64,000 nt of DNA from Aurantiacibacter marinus (GTDB lineage: Bacteria; Pseudomonadota; Alphaproteobacteria; Sphingomonadales; Sphingomonadaceae). Where the stretch lies: positions 434,001-498,000 of the forward strand of contig NZ_LDCP01000001.1 in assembly GCF_001021555.1 (NCBI RefSeq), read 5' to 3'. The notes beneath the pieces are model-generated. The model worked only from the letters and a program-made list of their open reading frames with translations. It had not been told where the DNA came from and did no database searches. A program made the position numbers and the translations under genes. Below are positions 53,205-61,702 of this stretch, one piece after another. The stretch's first letter is position 1, and each line of letters starts with the position of its first letter.

Positions 53205-54445
53205 GCGTGGGCTCCGGTCTGGGGGGTTCCGATTATCACGTCCCTGCCATCTTCAACGGACGAAGTGCCGGGAAGTTTCGGGGGTGCGAAGGCAGGACTG
53301 TCTTCCTCTGCAAGTTCATAAGGAATTTCAATTACAACGGTGAAACCGCCATCGGGAGGAGTTTCAATTTCGAACCGGTGATCCTCGCCATAAGCCTGCT
53401 TTAGCCGTTCCAGAATATTGGCCAGGCCAACGCCGGTGGAAGAATGGCCGCGCGCCACCGCCTCTGCGGCGTTCTGGTTGCCTTGCAGGCCCGGTCCGGT
53501 ATCGTTTACCGTCAACCGCAGGCGTGATCCGATCACCTTGGCTGCCAGGCTGATACGCGCCCCCTCTTCCTGTGCGGATACGCCGTATTTGATAGCGTTT
53601 TCCACCAGCGGTTGCAGCAGGAAGGATGGCACGGCAGCTTTGGCTGCATCATCATCCACGCGGAATTCTGTACGCAGCCGCTCTTCAAAGCGCATCCGCT
53701 CTATTTCGAGATACAGCTGCAACGTCTCCACTTCCTGCGCCACGCTCACCTTGCCGCCGGGCTGCGTAATCAGCGTGTGCCGCAGAAAGCTGGAAAGCTT
53801 GATCAGCATGGCATTGGCGGGCGCCGTTTGTTTCAGCAGCACCAATGTGCTGATGGAATTGAGCGTGTTGAACAGGAAATGCGGGTTCAGCTGATACCGC
53901 AGCATGGCCAGCTGAGCAGCTGTCGCCTGTGCCCTCAGACGTTCCAGCCTGTCTGTTTGTTCTTCCACCTGGAGGAAGAAATTGATCGCATAATACAAGG
54001 CCGACCATGCACCGAGCAATGTCAGCGGGAAAATCACATAACCGACCAGCAATTGTGTGAACCCGGTAGGCTCTGCGAGGGTTAGCTGGCGCACCCATGT
54101 CTGGATAAATGCATAGATCAGCACGGAAATCGCCAGCACTATGGAGGTCACCCCCCAGGTCGTCAGCGGGTTGCGCTTTATCAGGCTGTTATAAATGACC
54201 GACAGCACAGTGCTGATGGAAAAACCGGTAATGGCTTCGATCAGGACGATCGCGAAGAACGACAGGTCGGATCCGTTGACGATGCCGGACACCGAACGCA
54301 GCAGAAAGGCACCGCCCCAACCAAGCAGCTGGAGCCGCCAGAACGCGCGGTTCTTGTCCTTGAAGAACGGGGTAGGTTCGAAAGGCAGCACAGCCATGCC
54401 GAGCTTTCTAGCGGAATTTCCCGCCCGCGTCAGAGGCATTTGCAT
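53201..54445 (-). CDS. LytS-type sensor histidine kinase (second pair)
   Basis: A 414-residue membrane kinase. Hydrophobic segments occupy about residues 40-60, 65-85, 95-118 and 130-155. The His box is LRYQLNPHFLFNTLNSISTLVLL near residue 190, with the ATPase N box PLVENAIKYGVS and G box GVGLANILERLKQAYG. ATG 54445 has GGGAGG about seven bases upstream and is preferred over ATG 54397. Upstream of its regulator with four-base overlap. Confidence 0.9.
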   Translation of the reverse strand: MQMPLTRAGNSARKLGMAVLPFEPTPFFKDKNRAFWRLQLLGWGGAFLLRSVSGIVNGSDLSFFAIVLIEAITGFSISTVLSVIYNSLIKRNPLTTWGVTSIVLAISVLIYAFIQTWVRQLTLAEPTGFTQLLVGYVIFPLTLLGAWSALYYAINFFLQVEEQTDRLERLRAQATAAQLAMLRYQLNPHFLFNTLNSISTLVLLKQTAPANAMLIKLSSFLRHTLITQPGGKVSVAQEVETLQLYLEIERMRFEERLRTEFRVDDDAAKAAVPSFLLQPLVENAIKYGVSAQEEGARISLAAKVIGSRLRLTVNDTGPGLQGNQNAAEAVARGHSSTGVGLANILERLKQAYGEDHRFEIETPPDGGFTVVIEIPYELAEEDSPAFAPPKLPGTSSVEDGRDVIIGTPQTGAHA

Positions 54446-54475
54446 GGGCAGGCCTCCCTGCGCTCGTGGTATGTC

Positions 54476-55168
54476 CTAGGAATCGCGCGCTTCGGCGATG
54501 GCCTCGCCGATCCGTTCTGCGCCAACCGCGCCGTTCAAAACCTGATTGCCCACGACAAATGCCGGAGTGCCTGAAAGGCGCATGGTCTGGCCAAGAAAGA
54601 CGTTATTCTGCAACTGCGATTCATACTGGCCCGCCTCGATGGCAGTTTGCGCTGCGGCCAGATCGACACCCGCAGCCGTGGCAGCTGCCGTGATGCCATC
54701 CATGCTCGGGCCGTCCTGCGCAAACATGGCATTGTGAAATTCTTCAAAGCGTCCCTGATCTGCGGCGGCAAGGGCCATGCGCGCGGCATCTGCGCTGCCT
54801 GCGGACAGGATCGGATATTCGCGGACCACAACTTTCAAATCGGGGTTGGCAGCGATCAGCGCATTTACATCCGCAAGTGTCTGGCGGCAGTAGCCGCAAG
54901 CGTAATCCGAAAATTCCACCAGCGTGATGGCGCCTTCGGGATTGCCCAGAACAGCTCCGGGATAGGGCGCTTCCAGCTCGGCGCGCAGCGGGGCGATCTG
55001 TTCCGCCATCTGCAGGGCCTGATATTCGTTCATGGCCTCGGGCAGCCAGTCGGGCTGGGCAATCAGATCGGCGCGCATGCGATCCGACCCAAAGCCCGAA
55101 TAATCCCATGCCGCTGCTCCGGCGAAACCTGCGACAAGCGCGACGATAGTGGTGATGATCCAACGCAT
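54476..55168 (-). CDS. DsbA-family thiol-disulfide oxidoreductase
   Basis: A 230-residue secreted or membrane-anchored protein of the thioredoxin fold. The signal or anchor is residues 1-20 (WIITTIVALVAGFAGAAAW). The redox motif CGYC lies in EFSDYACGYCRQTLADV, and LSGTPAFVVGNQVLNGAVG carries the cis-Pro. It resembles the DsbA/ScsC-like subgroup. Same strand as the M48 gene, 9 bases apart. Confidence 0.88.
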   Translation of the reverse strand: MRWIITTIVALVAGFAGAAAWDYSGFGSDRMRADLIAQPDWLPEAMNEYQALQMAEQIAPLRAELEAPYPGAVLGNPEGAITLVEFSDYACGYCRQTLADVNALIAANPDLKVVVREYPILSAGSADAARMALAAADQGRFEEFHNAMFAQDGPSMDGITAAATAAGVDLAAAQTAIEAGQYESQLQNNVFLGQTMRLSGTPAFVVGNQVLNGAVGAERIGEAIAEARDS

Positions 55169-55177
55169 GCGCCTGAC

Positions 55178-56563
55178 CTAGTTGCGATCCGCCAACCGTT
55201 CAAGCTGCGCGCGCGCCTGTAATTGCACATCCTGCGACCGGATCCAGTCGGGCGAGCCCACCGGAAGCGCTTGCTCTGCTGCGCTTGCGTTCATCAACGC
55301 GCCTTGCGGATTGCCGGCCATTATCTGCTGTTCAGCGCTGGCAAGCCGGGCGCGCGGCGTGTCACCGCGCTGGCCGTAAACCACACTGAGCTGATACCAG
55401 GCGAAGGGGTTTTCACGGTCCCGCCCGATGGCGGCCCGCAGAACGCTTTCCGCTTCGTCCAGATTGGCCGGATTGTCGGTTGCTATCAGGGCGTGGCCCA
55501 AAATGCTGGCGATCAGCGGATTGGACCCGGTAAGCCGCGTGGCTTCGCGCAGCGGGGGCAAGGCAGCCTCGACGCGGCCTGATTCGAGCAGGACCTGCCC
55601 TTTCAGCTCAAGGAAATAGGGGTTGTCCGGTTCCATCGCGATCAGCGCGTCCACTTCGGACAGCGCCTCCTCTATCCGTGCATCCTTGTGAAAGGCGTAG
55701 GCGCGGGCATAGCGGGCGGGAATGTCGTTCAAATATGCAGGGAAAGCCACCAGAACGCGCTCTGGGGGGGCAAGGAAGCCATACAGCTTGGCCTTTGCGC
55801 GCTCAAACCGCAGTTGCAGATCAGGATCGCTGGGCGTTTCCCATGCAGGATCGACGATATAATCTTCACGCAGGCGCGAGATGCGATTGCCTGACAGCGG
55901 GTGCGTACGGCCGTATTCCCGTTCATTCGCCTGGCTGATCCCCCGGCGGAATTCGTAATTCTGCAATCGCTGGAAAAATCGCAAGCTGCCCTGCCCGCTG
56001 ATGCCTGCATCGCTGAGGAATTGCGCCCCTGCCGCATCGGCGCTGGCTTCCTGTGTACGGCTGAAAGACAGGAAACTGCCCATTGCGGCTTGCTGGCCAG
56101 CCGCCATCACACCCATTGCGGCTTCCCCGCCGCCAGCCAGTGCGGCTGCTGCTGCCAGCAAGGCGGACAGCAGAGTGATGCGCATCGCATTGCCGGCACC
56201 TTCGGAATAGCGATTGATATGGCCGCCGGTAATATGGCCCAATTCATGCGCCAGCACGCCTTGAACTTCGCCCACATCGTCGGCCTCGTTCAGCAGGCCG
56301 GAATGAATGAAAATGCGCTGTCCGCCGGCAACGAAGGCATTGATGGAATTGTCATTGATCAGGACAACTTCGACCGAGCCTTCGCCAAGTCCGGCGGCTT
56401 CGGCCAGCGGATCGACCATATCCTGCAGCAGTTCTTCTGTCTCGGCATCGCGCAGAACGCTGATGCCCTGCGCGGCGACCGGCTGGGCGACCATCGCCGA
56501 AACGGCGAGGATGCAAAGCAAATTGGCCAGGAGCCGGGCGGGTTTGAAGGCTGGTTTGCGCAT
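55178..56563 (-). CDS. M48-family metallopeptidase with TPR tail
   Basis: A 461-residue periplasmic protease resembling BepA. A signal peptide (residues 1-32) precedes the M48 domain: VLAHELGHITGGHINR (HExxH), and EASADAAGAQFLSDAGI with the third zinc ligand. Residues 280-450 are TPR repeats, including YARAYAFHKDARIEEALSEVDALIAMEPDNPYFLELKGQ. BepA in E. coli processes outer-membrane LptD and BamA substrates, so envelope quality control is likely. Confidence 0.88.
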   Translation of the reverse strand: MRKPAFKPARLLANLLCILAVSAMVAQPVAAQGISVLRDAETEELLQDMVDPLAEAAGLGEGSVEVVLINDNSINAFVAGGQRIFIHSGLLNEADDVGEVQGVLAHELGHITGGHINRYSEGAGNAMRITLLSALLAAAAALAGGGEAAMGVMAAGQQAAMGSFLSFSRTQEASADAAGAQFLSDAGISGQGSLRFFQRLQNYEFRRGISQANEREYGRTHPLSGNRISRLREDYIVDPAWETPSDPDLQLRFERAKAKLYGFLAPPERVLVAFPAYLNDIPARYARAYAFHKDARIEEALSEVDALIAMEPDNPYFLELKGQVLLESGRVEAALPPLREATRLTGSNPLIASILGHALIATDNPANLDEAESVLRAAIGRDRENPFAWYQLSVVYGQRGDTPRARLASAEQQIMAGNPQGALMNASAAEQALPVGSPDWIRSQDVQLQARAQLERLADRN

Positions 56564-56608
56564 AGGGTGCCATGCGTAGCGCGCACTGCGCTGAACGGAA
56601 ACTGAAGA

Positions 56609-57739
56609 TTACGGGCCGGACACGCCCTGATCACGCGATTCCTTAGCGGTTTCAACCTTTTCGACCGTGCGCACGATCTGCTCCGTTTCGCCGCCTGGCG
56701 TAAAGCCAAGCTCGCCCAGGAAGTCCACGCCCTGCTCGTAACTTTCGCCGAGCCACAGCGGAACGCCTGCCGCCTCTATGGTGGCCTTTGCAACCTGTTC
56801 TTCGGGCGAGAACGCCTCTCCCGCAGCGCTGCGCAGAAAAACCGCAGCAACGCGGCCCGGATGCGTCTCCACAGCATGGGCGAAGGCAGGCAGATCGCCT
56901 TGCGTGTCATCCCCGATCAGCGCGAATTGCATTGCCGGATACATCCCCAGGATAGAAGCGATGGCTGCTTCTTTGTGCGCGCCGTGACTGCCGGAGCCGA
57001 ATGTTTCGCGGTTGAAGCCCCAATCGCGCAAGTGGATCGGGCCAAGCGGCAGACCTTTCAACCGCTGGAACGCCACCAGATAGGAAAACAGGTTCCACGG
57101 GCTGGAGGAGATGTAGAAAAATGGCCGGTGCGTCGCAGGCATCATTTTTGCGCCATGCTTCTCACCCGTTGCCGTCACGCCGCCGCCAAGCGCGCCATAA
57201 AAGGCATCCGCACCCGGCACGGCGATCCGTTCATGCGGCAATTGCGCAAGAACGCGCTTCCAATTGCGGGCAATATTGCGCGGACCGCCGGTAATGCCGC
57301 TTTCGATGATAGTGTCGTCGATATCGGATATGACGGCGAGGTTGCTGTCCTTGCCCGGCACAAGAATATGAGCGTCCGCGCTTTGCGGCCCCTCGCTGTT
57401 GATCCAGCGCAATTGCGCCACTTCCCACGCTGGATGATCTGGCAAGTCCCACGCCGGCGACAGCGCTATGTCGAAATGGACAAAGCCTTCGTGGTCTGTT
57501 GTGCCGGCCTGATCAAGCAGCGTGCCGGCTTCGCCTTCGATCACCAGCCGAACATCCACACTGCCGACTTCACGGCTCGCGAATTGCGCCATCATGGTGC
57601 GGATTGCGCGCCAGCGGGATCCTTCGCCAAAAGCGGCAGGGGCGGAGCGCAGGGCGCGCGCGGAAAGCACGAGCCGATCAGCGCTGCGATGGCCGAAATA
57701 GGGTTGGAGGCGTGTGGCTACATTGCGGGAAAAGACCAT
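56609..57739 (-). CDS. App1-like phosphatase (DUF2183)
   Basis: A 376-residue protein of the DUF2183 family, related to the yeast phosphatidate phosphatase App1. It has the HAD-like nucleophile ISDIDDTIIESGI (about residue 137), RPFFYISSSPWNLFSYLVAFQ with the second motif, LPLGPIHLRDWG, KEAAIASILGMYP and FALIGDDTQGD with the last acidic motif. The N-terminal 110 residues are a beta-rich domain typical of the family. Substrate in bacteria unproven. Confidence 0.85.
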   Translation of the reverse strand: MVFSRNVATRLQPYFGHRSADRLVLSARALRSAPAAFGEGSRWRAIRTMMAQFASREVGSVDVRLVIEGEAGTLLDQAGTTDHEGFVHFDIALSPAWDLPDHPAWEVAQLRWINSEGPQSADAHILVPGKDSNLAVISDIDDTIIESGITGGPRNIARNWKRVLAQLPHERIAVPGADAFYGALGGGVTATGEKHGAKMMPATHRPFFYISSSPWNLFSYLVAFQRLKGLPLGPIHLRDWGFNRETFGSGSHGAHKEAAIASILGMYPAMQFALIGDDTQGDLPAFAHAVETHPGRVAAVFLRSAAGEAFSPEEQVAKATIEAAGVPLWLGESYEQGVDFLGELGFTPGGETEQIVRTVEKVETAKESRDQGVSGP

Positions 57740-57792
57740 CCGCGATGCGCTAACGAATCGCGGGGTGTTTGCCCACCCATTAGCGGATTGTG

Positions 57793-59217
57793 TCAGCTCA
57801 TCAGGCTGCGCGCAGCCTTTTCTAGCAGGCCGGCATTTTGCGGCACTTCACCCAGCACAACCAGTTCACCGGATTCTGTACGGCGTACCATCACCAGCGC
57901 AAATTCCTCGCCCTCCGGCGGCAAGGCGGCGAAACCTTGCGGTGTGATATTGCGCAATTTCCTGACCGTGACCTTGCGCGGACCTTTCCGGACAGGGCGC
58001 GTTGCGGCGCCGGCGCGGCGGAAGGCGCGTTCTTCAGCGACGACGCCTTTGAGGCCCCCGTCAGCCTGCGTAAGGTATGCCCCAAGCTTTCCCCGTTCGA
58101 TGCCGTTGCGCTGCGCATAGGACAGCACGGCGGCATATTCGGTAAGCCGGGTCTTGTCGTAACCAGTGCCGAAGACGAGCTTCACAACCGGAGTCATTGG
58201 CGCACGTTCCTGCATCGCAATGCCCGCATCTTTTAACAATTCGGCAAAATCCTTCGGCGCACCGGCAGCGGCTATGGCGAAATCCCAGGCACGGCCAACC
58301 GCATCATACAGGGCTGCGCGGGTCCGTTCTTCGCTGCTGCTGGCAAGCTGCGCTGTTTCCCGCGCGGCGGCGAGCCAATCGGCCAATTCCATTGATTCCG
58401 GATCGCCAAAGGCGACGGGAACAGAGGGGGGCCCGGATGCAGCACCGGACTGGACGGGCAAATCGGATTGGCCGGAAAGATCGAATGATGGCCGCACAGC
58501 TTCTTCGTCAGGCGCGGTATCGCGCCCTAGAAACGCCGCGGGCCCATCAGCCCAGTCAGTCAGATCGGCTTTACGCGCATGGCCTTTGCCAAGCGTCAGG
58601 CTGTCTTCCAGCGCCTGGTCGATTTCCAGAAGCAATTCGCTTGCAGAGCGGGCGTCTGCCATCTCTTTCCAGTTGATCACGCCGTAAATGAAATCGATCG
58701 TTTCGTCATCGCTGGAAAAAGGCAGCAGAATGCCGCGATACAAAATGGTCGCGCCGGCATGGTTGACGAATTCGGCTTCAAAACCGATCGGCGACTGATT
58801 CGCGATGATCTGCATGTAATGATCGGTGATGCGTGACAGCAAAGAGCGCGGGGTGACGTCAGACAGGCGTTCCGGCGTGTCATCGGTTGTTTTACATTCT
58901 GCGGCCAGCTTTTCGCCAATGAAGGCGATTGTGGGATCGACCCCTCCGATCGAAAAATCCAACAGCACGCTGTTCGGCCCGAAATCGGGCAACAGCGTGG
59001 GATCAAGGTCTTCTATCGAAGGGAAATTGCGATCTTCCAGCAGGCTGGCCCAGAAATTATAGGCACGCACCTGCATCCGGCGTTCATCACCGCCGATACT
59101 GGGGGGCGGACTGTCGTCTACCTCGTCCTCAAGATCGTGCACATCGGCATCATAGGTGTCGAAACCGTCGAGATCCAACGTGTCGAGCGAGCCGATATTG
59201 CCGCGATAAGTGTCCAT
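57793..59217 (-). CDS. PAS-like domain protein of unknown function
   Basis: A 474-residue cytoplasmic protein. Residues 40-200 form a PAS-like (PAS_5-type) region: QVRAYNFWASLLEDRNFPSIEDLDP, FGPNSVLLDFSIG, DTPERLSDVTPRSLLSRITDHYMQIIANQSPIGFEAEFVNHAGATILYRGILLPFSSD and IYGVINWKEM. The remainder is of unknown fold: an acidic, Ala-rich segment, a helical region, then a basic C-terminal part with VRKGPRKVTVRKL. ATG 59217 follows a TTG-preceded frame extension of two codons. Function unknown. Confidence 0.75.
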   Translation of the reverse strand: MDTYRGNIGSLDTLDLDGFDTYDADVHDLEDEVDDSPPPSIGGDERRMQVRAYNFWASLLEDRNFPSIEDLDPTLLPDFGPNSVLLDFSIGGVDPTIAFIGEKLAAECKTTDDTPERLSDVTPRSLLSRITDHYMQIIANQSPIGFEAEFVNHAGATILYRGILLPFSSDDETIDFIYGVINWKEMADARSASELLLEIDQALEDSLTLGKGHARKADLTDWADGPAAFLGRDTAPDEEAVRPSFDLSGQSDLPVQSGAASGPPSVPVAFGDPESMELADWLAAARETAQLASSSEERTRAALYDAVGRAWDFAIAAAGAPKDFAELLKDAGIAMQERAPMTPVVKLVFGTGYDKTRLTEYAAVLSYAQRNGIERGKLGAYLTQADGGLKGVVAEERAFRRAGAATRPVRKGPRKVTVRKLRNITPQGFAALPPEGEEFALVMVRRTESGELVVLGEVPQNAGLLEKAARSLMS

Positions 59218-59330
59218 GCCCAAAAGCCTTTCCCTGGGATTGCAGGGACCCTTTTGGCGCGACGTGGTAAATTTTCCGTGAAGTTGCGCCGGGAAATGCT
59301 GGCGCGCAGGGCGGCAAAGCCCTGTTTATT

Positions 59331-59804
59331 CTAAAGCATGTACCGCATGCGTATGGTTAGTCGGCTGCTTTCGGAACCAATTGTTACGGCTGCATCATCA
59401 AAATCGGGCGGTCCCATGCGGACAGGTGCATCGCGGGAAAAACCGAATCCCTCTGTCGGCATCATCCCCAATGCACGGTCTGCGCGGCCATTGTCGTTTT
59501 CATCATGCAACAGAGCGATGGCATATGTACCGGGCGTTACATTGCGGAAATGCAGCACGGCCCCTTCGCCTGCGGGGACAACAACACGGTAGCCCTGCTG
59601 CGCATTCTGGCAGCGCGGGAACCGGTCCTCGTCACGCGTCATGCAGGCGCGCAGAACGCCGTCTGTGTTGCGGAGATTGGTGACGGACACCGTGACATCC
59701 GTACCGGCCGATTCCGCCTGCAGCGGGGCGGCGGAGGCAGTGACAGCCAGAGCTGCAATTAAGGCCGCGTTGCGGGCTGACCCAATCCTTTGTCGGTTTT
59801 GCAC
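59331..59804 (-). CDS. DUF2141 secreted protein
   Basis: A 157-residue protein with a signal peptide (ALIAALAVTASAAPLQAE). The mature part matches DUF2141: VTNLRNTDGVLRACMTRDEDRFP, GEGAVLHFRNVTPGTYAIALLHDENDNGRADRAL and GFGFSRDAPVRMGPPDFDDAAV. The GTG at 59804 has GGGA six bases upstream and overlaps the upstream hydroxylase gene by 46 bases in another frame. Two cysteines in the mature part may be disulfide-linked. Confidence 0.8.
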   Translation of the reverse strand: MQNRQRIGSARNAALIAALAVTASAAPLQAESAGTDVTVSVTNLRNTDGVLRACMTRDEDRFPRCQNAQQGYRVVVPAGEGAVLHFRNVTPGTYAIALLHDENDNGRADRALGMMPTEGFGFSRDAPVRMGPPDFDDAAVTIGSESSRLTIRMRYML

Positions 59805-60484
59805 AGGTGATCCCAAAATCTGAAGTAGAGGCCATAATTGCAGCGATATTCGTCGTGGTGCCGCTGATGATGGCTTGCTGTTATCAGCCACTTGCCTGCT
59901 GGCGAATGAACAAGCCAGCGAGGAAACATTTCCCAACCCATATGATTGGTCACGCCCATGACTGTCATGATTGCCAGAACCAGCCCCAAAATGCTGACAT
60001 GGACAGGGATCAGGAATACAAGAAACGGGATGACTATGGCACCGGTCAGCGCCTCGACCGGATGAAAGCTCATGGCTGCCCAAGCGGTTGGCGGGCGGCT
60101 GGCGTGATGGACGGCATGGGCAATGCGAAACCATTTGGGCCGGTGCATCAAACGGTGGGTCCAGTAAAACCAGGTGTCGTGGGCGAACAGGTACAGGAAC
60201 AGCGATACCGGCAAATACCAAAGCGGATAATCGCCAAGATCGGTATAAAGCTGCGTCCAGCCGTGATTGTGCCATCCCCATGCGACCGCGCCTGCGGGCA
60301 CTCCGTAAATCACCGCAGACAGCAGCGACCAGGCTATTTCCTTGCGGATTTGCGGATCGAGCCCGTTGTAAAGGCCCGGGCGCACCCTGGCTGTGGCCCA
60401 GGCAAACAGCGCACTGGTCGCCATATACCGCACCGCGATGATGGCTGTCATGACAAGGGCGGAAAGGGCGATGGCGGCGAGCAT
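59759..60484 (-). CDS. Fatty acid hydroxylase/sterol desaturase family protein
   Basis: A 241-residue membrane-bound di-iron oxygenase. The three-histidine clusters are HDTWFYWTHRLMHRP, HAVHHASRPP and SHHQRHH. At least four hydrophobic segments surround them. The family hydroxylates lipids (sterols, fatty acids, carotenoids); the substrate is unknown. The 3' end overlaps the DUF2141 start. Confidence 0.87.
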   Translation of the reverse strand: MLAAIALSALVMTAIIAVRYMATSALFAWATARVRPGLYNGLDPQIRKEIAWSLLSAVIYGVPAGAVAWGWHNHGWTQLYTDLGDYPLWYLPVSLFLYLFAHDTWFYWTHRLMHRPKWFRIAHAVHHASRPPTAWAAMSFHPVEALTGAIVIPFLVFLIPVHVSILGLVLAIMTVMGVTNHMGWEMFPRWLVHSPAGKWLITASHHQRHHDEYRCNYGLYFRFWDHLCKTDKGLGQPATRP

Positions 60485-60533
60485 GTTGATGCCTCTATGC
60501 GGCCTGAGTGAAGATTCCTCTACCCTGAAAAAC

Positions 60534-61049
60534 CTATCCCGCCAGTTCTCCGCCCCAATTGGCGCATTGCGGGTCTATTGCAACAAGCTGGCGGCGCAGC
60601 GCGGTACGGGCCAGCCGTTCCACCTCTACCCGGCGGCGCGCGGCCACGAGCGGATGGCTGGGTGCAGGACGCACGATTTCCGCATCATATTCATCGGCTA
60701 CGATGACGCCGCAGCAATCGGGCCGGTAATCCGGGCCTTCGAGCACCTTGCGGTCCAATTCGGGCGGAAGACCCCAATAGAACCGGTCACAAAAATCCAG
60801 ATAGTCGGGCCATTTGCCATCGCCGAGCAGATCACTACGGGCAGTTTTCACCTCCACAATAACGATTTTGCCCTTAGAATCGATGCCCATCAGATCTGCG
60901 CGCCGCCCATTGCGCAGCGGCATTTCTGTCAGCGCCCAAATTCCATTGCGCGCAAACAGGCGGCAAATGCCCCGGCAAACGGCGCGCGAACGCAAGGCGA
61001 ATTCTTCAGTAGAATCATGATCGGGATGGGCGGCAAGAGAATCAGGCAT
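60534..61049 (-). CDS. mmcB: DNA repair protein MmcB
   Basis: A 171-residue protein of the MmcB family (DUF1052), an SOS-induced DNA repair protein described in Caulobacter. It has RAVCRGICRLFARNGIWALTEMPLRNGRRADLMGID, IVIVEVKTARSDLLGDGKWPDYLDFCDRFYWGLP and ADEYDAEIVRPAP, the endonuclease-like core with D and E-x-K residues (ADLMGID...VEVKTA). A perfect alphaproteobacterial LexA box precedes the start by 12 bases, consistent with SOS control. Confidence 0.92.
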   Translation of the reverse strand: MPDSLAAHPDHDSTEEFALRSRAVCRGICRLFARNGIWALTEMPLRNGRRADLMGIDSKGKIVIVEVKTARSDLLGDGKWPDYLDFCDRFYWGLPPELDRKVLEGPDYRPDCCGVIVADEYDAEIVRPAPSHPLVAARRRVEVERLARTALRRQLVAIDPQCANWGGELAG

Positions 61050-61061
61050 GCCGCATAATTG

Positions 61062-61076
61062 GAACGAAATAGGAAC
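61062..61076. promoter_or_regulatory. LexA (SOS) box upstream of mmcB
   Basis: GAAC, seven bases, GAAC: an exact match to the direct-repeat operator of alphaproteobacterial LexA (GTTC-N7-GTTC on the other strand). It lies 12 bases upstream of the mmcB ATG, where repressor binding would block transcription or the ribosome binding region. Confidence 0.85.
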
Positions 61077-61106
61077 ATCGTCAAGCGGTGAGGTGACGGT
61101 ATCGTG

Positions 61107-61514
61107 CTATGCGCTGCGTTTCGGCCCCATTCCGCCGGACGGCGGTACCAGCGCCAGCATGGCAGAGCGCGCGGCAGTGAATTCCCGCCACAGTGCCTGC
61201 GCTGCCGGTTTGCAATCGGACCCTCGCGCATTGATCGCCAGCAACGCGGCGATTCCCGGCTCCATCACGGCCGCCAGATCGGCGCAGCCATTGTCCGCCA
61301 GTTCCCGCCGCCACGGCTCTGCATCGCGCATCAGCGCGGGGAAGTTGCGGATGGTATTGTCGGCCCGTTCCGCCCGATGGCCTGCCAGCATGGCCACAAC
61401 GTTGCCCGCTTCGGAAAGCGCCGCCCAGCGCAGGCTGGTCGCACTGGCCTGCGCGGTCTGACGACCAGGCCCACCGACAGAGCGGGGACCGAATTTCGGA
61501 GTGACGGCGTTCAT
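61107..61514 (-). CDS. Hypothetical protein upstream of mmcB
   Basis: A 135-residue soluble, Ala- and Arg-rich protein with no signal peptide, membrane helix or known motif. Helical blocks run RWAALSEAGNVVAMLAGHRAE and LMRDAEPWRRELADNGCADLAAVMEPGIAALLA. Its stop lies 57 bases before mmcB, and the LexA box lies between them, so the two are probably separate transcripts. Gene status is likely from codon use and length. Confidence 0.6.
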   Translation of the reverse strand: MNAVTPKFGPRSVGGPGRQTAQASATSLRWAALSEAGNVVAMLAGHRAERADNTIRNFPALMRDAEPWRRELADNGCADLAAVMEPGIAALLAINARGSDCKPAAQALWREFTAARSAMLALVPPSGGMGPKRSA

Positions 61515-61594
61515 CAGCTGGCCGATAGCCCGACAAGAGTTGCCAAGTGGTTAGCAGGCCGCGCTGGCGGAGCGGATAGGTTCCAAGGGAAAAC

Positions 61595-61643
61595 TGGTGC
61601 ACCCGGCGCGATTCGAACGCGCGACCTCTGCCTTCGGAGGGCA
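61595..61643 (-). repeat. Duplicate 3' part of tRNA-Arg (probable attachment site)
   Basis: 49 bases identical to 62719-62767, the anticodon-to-CCA end of the tRNA-Arg gene, diverging at 61644. It lacks the 5' half, so it is not a functional tRNA. Confidence 0.9.
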
Positions 61644-61702
61644 TTACACGTAGATTCGGGCAGAAGGCCGCTTACACCAAGGGTTCGGAAAATCCTTTTT
61701 TA

